A stretch of 60,036 nt of DNA from CAZCAC01 sp964496575 (GTDB taxonomy: Bacteria; Planctomycetota; UBA1135; GCA-002686595). A model generated the notes under the pieces. That model was not told the origin of the DNA, made no database searches, and saw only the letters and a list, made by a program, of their open reading frames with translations. The translations under genes were made by a program, and so were the position numbers. This document shows positions 18,009-24,626 of the stretch, one piece after another (positions within the stretch are counted from its first letter, which is position 1; the number at the start of each line of letters is the position of its first letter). The DNA is taken from contig CAZCAC010000047.1 of the NCBI GenBank assembly GCA_964496575.1, positions 1 through 60,036 on the forward strand, read 5' to 3'.

Positions 18009-20071
18009 ACGTCGACCGGCGGCCAGGAGTGCTCGTCCACTCCCTCGACGCGGAGCTCGTCCAGCCCCTCGATCAGCGGCCGCAGTCGCTCCCGGGGAAC
18101 CCGCCGGCGGTTGACGCCGAGCAGGGCGGTGGCCGCGCACGTCGACGAGGCGAACGCGTCGAGGAACAGCCGGATCGTCGCCAGACCGTCCTCGCCGCCG
18201 TCCCACTGGGTCCGCAGGTGCTCCGGCAGCTTCCGCTCCAGACCCTGTCGCGTGGGAACGTAGGGCGGGTTGAAGACGACGATGTCGTACTCGCCGGGAA
18301 CATCCTCGAACAAGGAGGTCTCGATCACGTCCAGCGGGGCGCCGCTCTGCCGGATGCTCTCCCGGGCGCGCGCGGCGATCGACGGGTCGATCTCCGTGCA
18401 GGTCACCTCGCACCCGCGATGTCGCCAGAGCCACAGCCCGATGACGGCGAAGCTGCCGGCCCCGAGATCCAGCACCCGGGCGCCGCGCGGAATCCGCCGG
18501 CGGCAGGAGCGAAGCAGGGCCAGCGTCGCCGCGTCGACGTAGTGTTCCCCTTCCTCCAGGCGGGGCAACGGCAAGCCGAGGACGGCGCGCGCGAGCGAGC
18601 GCGAACGGGTGGGCCGTGCCACGACGTCGGTCAGCCGCTTCGTCGCGCGCAGCGTTCCGGAGAGCACTCCGTGTCCGGTGAGCCGGCGGTAGAGGCGCTC
18701 GAGTCGCGGATACCCGGAGACGGTGCGCCAGACGTAGTCGTCCAGCCGGTGCAGGAGGGGCCGCCGCGTTCCACAGACGAGCCAGGTGAAGCGGCGGAAG
18801 TAGTGCTCCACGAGCCGGTCCGGAAACTCGGGCAGGCCGAGGCGGGCGCGGTACCGCTCTGCGCTGTTCTCCAGCGGGGGTACCACGATCCCCCGCTCCA
18901 GGCAGAGCCGGTGCAGCGCGGTTCCGGGGTAGGGGTGGAAGATCGAGAGGTAGAGCTGATCCGGCTGGCAGCGGCGGTTGACCTCCACGGTCTCCAGGAA
19001 GTCCGCGGGAGACTCACCCGGCAGGCCGATCAGGTTGTAGGCGTAGGTGGCGAGCCCCGCTTCCCGCGCGTCGTCGAAGGTCGCGGTCAGGTCCTCGTTG
19101 CGGTAGTTGCGGCGCAGGACGTCCTTGCGCACGCGCTCGCTCCCCGACTCGATGCCGATGCGGAGGTAGACGAAACCGGCGCGCTTCAGGGCCGCGAAGA
19201 GCTCCGGGAAGCGCTTGCCCCGCACGACCCGCAGGTTGACGGCGAACTCGAGCGGCGTTCGCCGGGACGCGTTGAACCGCTCCAGCCGACCGGCGAGGTC
19301 GAAGGCCCAGTCGAGGTCGGCGGCGATCGTCTCGGTCTCCAGGTAGACGTAGCTGGTCTCCGGGAACTCGGCGCACAGGGCCTCCAGCTCCTCGAGGATG
19401 CTCGCCGGTGACCGGAGGCGGACGTACGGTCCGGTGGCGAGCTCCTTCAGCGCGTGATTGGAGCAGTAGCTGCAGGAGTAGGAGCAACCCCGCCCGAGGA
19501 GCAGGGCGTGCTTCGGCGCGCGCTCGACCCACGGCCGCCACATCTTCCGGTCGGGATACGGAAGCCCGTCCAGGTCGTGCGCGAAGGGCCGGGTGGGGTT
19601 CTTCTCGACCGTCTCGCCATTCCTGATCCAGAGGTTCTCGATACCCCTCGGCCGCTCGCCGCGCTGCAGGGCCGCGGCCAGCTCGGCGAGCGCACCCTCG
19701 CCCTCGCCGATGCAGATGGCATCGAAGGGGCCCTCTACCGCTTCTCGCGGCTCGACGGAGCAGTGGATTCCGCCGATGACGTGGTAGGCGTCGATCTTCT
19801 CGCGGAGGTACCGGGCGACCTTCGTCACGAACGGGAACTCGGTGGTGACCGCCGTGTAGCAGACGAGCGCCGGCTCGGAGTCCCGCAGGGCCTGGTCGAG
19901 GACTCTGCTGTACTTCTCGCGGCGCAGCACGACGAGCGACGTCTCGTGGCCGGCGGCCTTCAGCACCGCGGACAGATAGGAGAGGCTGAAGGAGATCTCG
20001 AACCACTCGCCCATCGGCCGGGCGGGAGGCGGCAGCGAGTTCGAGATGGTGTGAACGAACAAGACCTTCAT
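17951..20071 (-). CDS. Radical SAM protein fused to an NPPY (HemK/PrmC-like) methyltransferase
   Basis: This 706-aa two-part protein has a B12-binding-like Rossmann domain at residues 1-150, with a radical SAM core behind it (C196-S-Y-S-C200-S-Y-C203, then AGFVYLRIGIESGSE and YNLIGLPGES). Residues about 525-700 are a class I methyltransferase with motif I VLDLGAGS (533-540), acidic motif II TEIDPS and the catalytic NPPYVPT (601-607), followed by QWDGGEDGL as in HemK2/PrmC-type enzymes that methylate amide or amine nitrogens. The fusion places radical chemistry and N-methylation in one chain. The gene is 29 bp downstream of the radical SAM gene at 20101, so they are probably co-transcribed. 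The MKVLFVHT start is preferred over upstream extensions. Confidence 0.85.
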   Translation of the reverse strand: MKVLFVHTISNSLPPPARPMGEWFEISFSLSYLSAVLKAAGHETSLVVLRREKYSRVLDQALRDSEPALVCYTAVTTEFPFVTKVARYLREKIDAYHVIGGIHCSVEPREAVEGPFDAICIGEGEGALAELAAALQRGERPRGIENLWIRNGETVEKNPTRPFAHDLDGLPYPDRKMWRPWVERAPKHALLLGRGCSYSCSYCSNHALKELATGPYVRLRSPASILEELEALCAEFPETSYVYLETETIAADLDWAFDLAGRLERFNASRRTPLEFAVNLRVVRGKRFPELFAALKRAGFVYLRIGIESGSERVRKDVLRRNYRNEDLTATFDDAREAGLATYAYNLIGLPGESPADFLETVEVNRRCQPDQLYLSIFHPYPGTALHRLCLERGIVVPPLENSAERYRARLGLPEFPDRLVEHYFRRFTWLVCGTRRPLLHRLDDYVWRTVSGYPRLERLYRRLTGHGVLSGTLRATKRLTDVVARPTRSRSLARAVLGLPLPRLEEGEHYVDAATLALLRSCRRRIPRGARVLDLGAGSFAVIGLWLWRHRGCEVTCTEIDPSIAARARESIRQSGAPLDVIETSLFEDVPGEYDIVVFNPPYVPTRQGLERKLPEHLRTQWDGGEDGLATIRLFLDAFASSTCAATALLGVNRRRVPRERLRPLIEGLDELRVEGVDEHSWPPVDVYVLVRTKSPRNSTSSPVE

Positions 20072-20100
20072 CGGCGGTCCCGGCTTTCCGGCTGTCCCGT

Positions 20101-21645
20101 TCAGGGTGGACCCGGTGAGAACAGGCGCCCCGCACGCTGGCAGACGTCGAACGCCTTCGCCTCGAGGCGCCCGAAGGCGAAGTCGTTCTCCGCCAGCCGA
20201 CGGCGCGCGCGGCGCTCCCACCAGCCGATCTTCCGGCGCGCCGTTCCTCGCGACAGCGTGGTGTAGTGCTGGTACAGCCGCAGTCGCTTCTGCACCTCGG
20301 GCGGGATCAGGTCCGCGAAGGGTCCCGCCGGGTGGTACTCGACGAACTCGCCCCAGCCGGGCAGCGTCGTCGGCGCCTCGAAGCCGAGCCCCAGAGCCTG
20401 CTCGTACATCGGCGTCCCCGGGATCGGGCAGTAGGTCCAGACCACGGGGTGGCTGTGCGGGCAGTCGACGTGGATGCGACGGGCCTGGTCGAGCGTCGCC
20501 ATCATCGCCGTCTCCGGCTCGTGCGGAAAGCCGATGATGAAGGTCACCCAGGTGGTCACTCCGCGCCGATCGAGCTCCCTGGCGGCGTGGTAGTTGTCCT
20601 CGCCGATCCCGCGCTTGCCGACCACGGACACGAACTCCTCGGAGGCGGTCTCAGCCCCGATGTTGGCGCCGTACATGCCGCTCTCCGCCAGGAGATCGAG
20701 AGTCTCCGGCGCGGCGCGCAGGACCGAGTCCCCCTGGATCATCACGTAGTACTGAATCGGCAGCTCCCGCTCGAGCAGGCCCTCGGCGAAGGTACGCGCG
20801 CGCTCCTCGGAGACGCCCCAGTTGGCGTCGAAGAAGCGCACGACCTCGAAGCCCCAGCGCTCGTGCAGCGCCTGCATGTCGTCGAGCATGCGCTCGGCGG
20901 GCATGGCCTTCCAGCGGCGACCGGTCACCCCCGGTGCGCAGCAGAACGTGCAGTTTTCCGGGCAGCCGAAGCTCGAGTAGTAGGAGATGCTGGAGAACTC
21001 CTGCGGCGCGGGGATCGACGGTGGGCGTGGCACACGCTCGATCAGGCGCTCTGAGCCCTGCGCGAACTGCTGCCGGCGGTACTCGTCGAAGTCGATCAGG
21101 TGCCAGGGACACTCGAGGAGCTCCTCCCAGCCGACCGCCGGGCGCGGCGCGGTGCGAACCACCTGTCCGTCCCGCCAGAGCGCCAGCCCCGGCACGGAGT
21201 CGAAAGGCTCACCCGCGTCCGCGGCCTGGACGAACTCGCGGAACGTCAACTCCCCCTGGCCCAGGCAGACGGCGTCGTAGAATCCGGTCGTGAGCTGGAG
21301 CTCCGGTGCCACCGAGGCGAACCAGCCGCCCACGATCGTCTTCAGCCCGGGGAAGCGCGCGCGCACCTTCTGTGAACAGCAGAAGGCGTCGGTGACCTGG
21401 AAGCCGAGGATCCCCGTCGTGCCGTACACCAGGGCGCCCTCGCAGGCTTCGAGCACCTTGGAGTGAGCTTCTTCCTGCGAGGTGAGGTTGCCGTCGATCA
21501 GGACGACCTCGTAGCCGTCCGCCAGCGGCCAGGCCGCCACCGTGAGCAGGGAGAGCGGCAGCACGTCCTTCGAGGCGCGCAGGCGTCCCGTCTCGTCGGC
21601 GAGCTGGGGCGAGTAGAGGACGATCTTCTGGCGAGGGCTGGGCAT
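20101..21645 (-). CDS. B12-binding-domain radical SAM protein (paralogue 2)
   Basis: This 514-aa protein has an N-terminal cobalamin-binding-like domain (about 7-160; KIVLYSPQL, GYEVVLIDGN) and a radical SAM core with C228-P-E-N-C232-T-F-C235. Later strands include MYGANIGAETASEE and TTWVTFIIGFPHEPE. It aligns along its whole length with the protein at 13587, indicating a local duplication with divergence, so the two may act on successive positions or on related substrates. The C-terminal region (about 430-514) is basic and helical. It is the first gene of a minus-strand pair with the radical SAM-methyltransferase fusion. Cytoplasmic; substrate unknown. Confidence 0.85.
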   Translation of the reverse strand: MPSPRQKIVLYSPQLADETGRLRASKDVLPLSLLTVAAWPLADGYEVVLIDGNLTSQEEAHSKVLEACEGALVYGTTGILGFQVTDAFCCSQKVRARFPGLKTIVGGWFASVAPELQLTTGFYDAVCLGQGELTFREFVQAADAGEPFDSVPGLALWRDGQVVRTAPRPAVGWEELLECPWHLIDFDEYRRQQFAQGSERLIERVPRPPSIPAPQEFSSISYYSSFGCPENCTFCCAPGVTGRRWKAMPAERMLDDMQALHERWGFEVVRFFDANWGVSEERARTFAEGLLERELPIQYYVMIQGDSVLRAAPETLDLLAESGMYGANIGAETASEEFVSVVGKRGIGEDNYHAARELDRRGVTTWVTFIIGFPHEPETAMMATLDQARRIHVDCPHSHPVVWTYCPIPGTPMYEQALGLGFEAPTTLPGWGEFVEYHPAGPFADLIPPEVQKRLRLYQHYTTLSRGTARRKIGWWERRARRRLAENDFAFGRLEAKAFDVCQRAGRLFSPGPP

Positions 21646-21793
21646 GGATGGCGCAGACGTGGAGCTGGAGAAGCTCCAGGGTAGCACACGCCGCCGATCC
21701 TGCTCGGTCTCGAACGGGCGGGATGAAAACGGCTCGGCGCTTTCCCGCACCGGGTCGTCGCCGCAGCCGTCCTGCCCCGTAGACTCGGGGCTG

Positions 21794-22345
21794 ATGAACG
21801 CGAAGAGCGACGACAGCCTGATGGTCGAGTTGCGCGCGGGCGCGCCCGAAGCGCTCGACGAGCTGTACCGACGCCACGCCCGCAAGCTCCACGTCTTCTT
21901 CGCCTCCGGGGTCGCGACGGCGGCACCCGAGGACCTGGTGCACGAGGTGTTCCTGCGGGTGGCCCTGGCCCCCGAGCAGTTCGACCCGAGGCGCGGGTCT
22001 TTTCGCACCTGGCTCTTCGGGATCGCCCGCAACCTCGCCGTCGACTTCCTGCGACGCGCGGGGCACGGCCGGACCGAGGTGATCGAGGAAGCGCGAACGC
22101 CCGCTCCGCCGGAGGAGGGCGACGCCGGCGAGCTCGCGGAGGAACATCAGGCGCTGCGCGAGTGCCTGGCCGAGCTGAAGAAGGCCGAGGAAAGGGAGGC
22201 GCTGCTCCTCTATTACCTCGGCGGCAAGCTCTTCCGCGAGATCGCCGAGCTGTTCGACAAGTCGACCAGCATGGCCCAGAAGCTGGTCCACGCGGCGCGG
22301 GAGAAGGTCCGCGCCTGTCTGGAGCGGAAGGGGGTCGAGCCGTGA
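21794..22345 (+). CDS. ECF-type RNA polymerase sigma factor
   Basis: This 183-aa protein has sigma region 2 (ALDELYRRHARKLHVFFASG, AAPEDLVHEVFLRVAL, FRTWLFGIARNLAVDFLRR) and sigma region 4 (CLAELKKAEEREALLLYYLG, FREIAELFDKSTSMAQKLVH). The GxSxxxx recognition helix is somewhat degenerate. It recruits core polymerase to alternative promoters. The following membrane protein gene (79 bp downstream) has the anti-sigma layout, so the pair is probably a signal-responsive unit; a serpin and a sigma-TM fusion follow on the same strand. The start at 21794 precedes region 2 at the usual distance. It is divergent from the radical SAM gene at 21645. Confidence 0.9.
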   Translation: MNAKSDDSLMVELRAGAPEALDELYRRHARKLHVFFASGVATAAPEDLVHEVFLRVALAPEQFDPRRGSFRTWLFGIARNLAVDFLRRAGHGRTEVIEEARTPAPPEEGDAGELAEEHQALRECLAELKKAEEREALLLYYLGGKLFREIAELFDKSTSMAQKLVHAAREKVRACLERKGVEP

Positions 22346-22424
22346 TCAATCCCGGGAGCAGGGTGTTGCGGGGCGGTTCCGATACGTACCTCGAACGCGG
22401 AGGCACCGCGAGAGGCGCCAGACG

Positions 22425-23195
22425 ATGAGCACCATCGACGACGACGAGCTGGACGGGCTGCTGGAGCGCTGGGTGGAGCGGCAGGAGACCGCCGCGCCCG
22501 AGCTCCGCCCGCCGGAGGCGCTGCGCCGGAGAGTGGCGCGGCGACGCCGGCGTCCGCTGGTCCTCGTCGCGAGGCTGGCCGCGGCCGCGGTGATCGTCTT
22601 CGCGCTGGTCGCGCTCGGCCGGCACTTCCTGGAGGAGCGGCCGGCGGGTCCGCCCGAGCGACCCTTCGAGCTGGTCGCCTGGAAGGGGATGGGCGAGGCG
22701 GAGATCGTGGGCCCCCTCCTGCTGCAGGCGCGCGGCCCGAAGAAGGGCGGGGCGTTCGCCCAGCTCCTCTTCCAGCACCATCACCCGGGAGCGCCGACGA
22801 TCACCAGCGTCGACGTGGAGAATCCCCCCGACGAGGCGATCGAGCTCTCCGTCGACGATCGCTTCCGCGTCGGGCTACGGCCGGCGAGGGAGAGCTTCGT
22901 CTACCTCTTCCTCATCGGCGCGGACGGCGACCTCCAGCGTCTCTTCCCCGAACCGACGATGTCTCCGGCGACCAACCCGCTGCCGGGCGCCATGTCGCGG
23001 TACGTGCCCGCGGAGCCGGGGTGGCTGGGCGTGAACGTCGCGGGCCGGGGGACGAGGCTGGTCGCCATCGCCGCGCGCGAGGCGGTCGTCGCGCTGGAGG
23101 GGGACGGGGCGGCGGTCCTCTCGTGGCTCGAGGCGCGACGCCGGGAGCCGCAGCGCGGGGTCGAGGTGGTCGAGCTCCTGTTCGATTCGAAGTAG
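22425..23195 (+). CDS. Membrane-anchored anti-sigma-like protein with DUF4384-like domain
   Basis: This 256-aa protein has an acidic N-terminus, a very basic stretch (RRRVARRRRRPLVLV), a single transmembrane helix (about 48-66, LAAAAVIVFALVALG) and a C-terminal exported domain. The pattern DRFRVGLRPARESFVYLFLIGADGDLQRLFP is typical of DUF4384 beta-sandwich domains. The short cytoplasmic head next to a sigma factor gene argues for an anti-sigma role, although no ZAS zinc motif is present. It is directly downstream of the sigma gene and upstream of the serpin, in the same orientation. The function is inferred from context. Confidence 0.65.
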   Translation: MSTIDDDELDGLLERWVERQETAAPELRPPEALRRRVARRRRRPLVLVARLAAAAVIVFALVALGRHFLEERPAGPPERPFELVAWKGMGEAEIVGPLLLQARGPKKGGAFAQLLFQHHHPGAPTITSVDVENPPDEAIELSVDDRFRVGLRPARESFVYLFLIGADGDLQRLFPEPTMSPATNPLPGAMSRYVPAEPGWLGVNVAGRGTRLVAIAAREAVVALEGDGAAVLSWLEARRREPQRGVEVVELLFDSK

Positions 23196-23303
23196 CGAGA
23201 AAGGTGGTGCCACGGAGTGGGCGTCGACCGTAGCCGGTGAACGAACGAAGCAGGAAGGCGCCGTCGGCGATCGACGGCAGGAACAGGCGGAGACGAAAGA
23301 ACG

Positions 23304-24557
23304 ATGAAGCACACCTGGAGAACCGGAATCCTGACCCTCCTGGCGGCCACGCTCCTGCTCGGAGCGGCGCCTGCCCCGGCACGAGTGGATCCTGCCGATG
23401 CGCAGCAGGGACGAGCCGAGATCGAGGCGGCGGTCGCTGGCAACGAGGCCTTCGCCCTGAAGCTGTACGAGGAGCTGAAGGAGCGAGACGGGAATCTCTT
23501 CCTCTCGCCGTACAGCGTGCGCACGGCGCTGGCGATGACCTTCGCCGGCGCGAACGGGCGCACGGCGGAGCAGATGAAGGAGGTGCTCGCACTACGAGGT
23601 GAGGGCCCGGCGCCGCACCTCTCGCTGGCCGCGCTGGCCCGGGAGCTGGAGCGGCGCAACGGCAAGAACGGTAATGAGCTGCACGTCGCCAACTCGCTGT
23701 GGGGCCAGCGGGGCGCCGAGTTCGTCCCCGGGTTCCTGGAGCTGATCGAGCGAAACTACGGTGCGGGACTGCGCCGCGCCGACTTCGCGGGGGCGACCGA
23801 GGACGCGCGCCTCGCGATCAACCGCTGGGTGGCGGCGGAGACGGAGCAGCGGATCGAGGAGCTGATCGAGAAGGACGACCTCTCCCCGCTCACCGAGCTG
23901 GTGCTCGCGAACGCGATCCACTTCCAGGCCTCGTGGCCGAACCGCTTCGACCCGAAGAACACCCGCGAGCGCAACTTCCTCGCCCGGGTGCGCGAGGGCG
24001 AGGAGCTGGTGACCAGGGAGGTCCGGGTCCCGATGATGTACAAGCTGGACGAATTCGGCTTCCGCCGTGCGGAGGGCGTGCAGGTGCTAGAGCTGCCCTA
24101 CAGCGGGGGCGAGCTCTCGATGGTGATCCTGCTCCCCGATGCACGCGACGGCCTGCCGGGGCTGGAGCCGCGGCTGAGCCCCGCACTTCTCTCCAGGCTG
24201 CTGAAGGACCTTCCGAAGCAGAAGCTGGGGATCCACCTGCCGAAGTTCGAGGCGCGCACGCACGTGCGCCTGGAGGAGACGCTGGCGGCGATGGGCATGC
24301 CCGACGCGTTCGACGGCAAGCTGGCCGACTTCTCGGGGATGAGCACGACGACACAGCTCTGGATCGACACGGTGGTGCACGAGTCGGTGGTCTCGGTCGA
24401 CGAGGAGGGCACCGAGGCGGCCGGCGCAACGGCGGTGATGATGAAGAAGCGCGGCTACGCCTTTCACGCGAGTCACCCCTTCCTCTACCTGATCCGCGAC
24501 GTGAAGACCGGGACGATCCTCTTCCTGGGGCGGATGGTCGATCCGACGCAGGGCTGA
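23304..24557 (+). CDS. Secreted serpin (serine protease inhibitor family)
   Basis: This 417-aa protein has a signal peptide (MKHTWRTGILTLLAATLLLG, cleavage near APA) followed by a complete serpin domain: NLFLSPYSVRTALAMTFAGA, VLANAIHFQASW, VLELPYSG, SMVILLPD, and a C-terminal HPFLYLIRDVKTGTILFLGR. The reactive-centre hinge EEGTEAAGATAV (from residue 367) has the small residues needed for loop insertion, so it should be inhibitory. Counting P17 at the first Glu puts P1 at R383, preceded by KK, which suggests trypsin-like or gingipain-like targets. The reactive loop is about two residues shorter than in alpha-1-antitrypsin. It lies within the sigma/anti-sigma gene string. Confidence 0.93.
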   Translation: MKHTWRTGILTLLAATLLLGAAPAPARVDPADAQQGRAEIEAAVAGNEAFALKLYEELKERDGNLFLSPYSVRTALAMTFAGANGRTAEQMKEVLALRGEGPAPHLSLAALARELERRNGKNGNELHVANSLWGQRGAEFVPGFLELIERNYGAGLRRADFAGATEDARLAINRWVAAETEQRIEELIEKDDLSPLTELVLANAIHFQASWPNRFDPKNTRERNFLARVREGEELVTREVRVPMMYKLDEFGFRRAEGVQVLELPYSGGELSMVILLPDARDGLPGLEPRLSPALLSRLLKDLPKQKLGIHLPKFEARTHVRLEETLAAMGMPDAFDGKLADFSGMSTTTQLWIDTVVHESVVSVDEEGTEAAGATAVMMKKRGYAFHASHPFLYLIRDVKTGTILFLGRMVDPTQG

Positions 24558-24626
24558 CCGGTACCGCGACCGCAGAAACCTCGATTCCCCGCAACGTTTC
24601 GGAGATCGGTACACTCCCTCTGCGGA

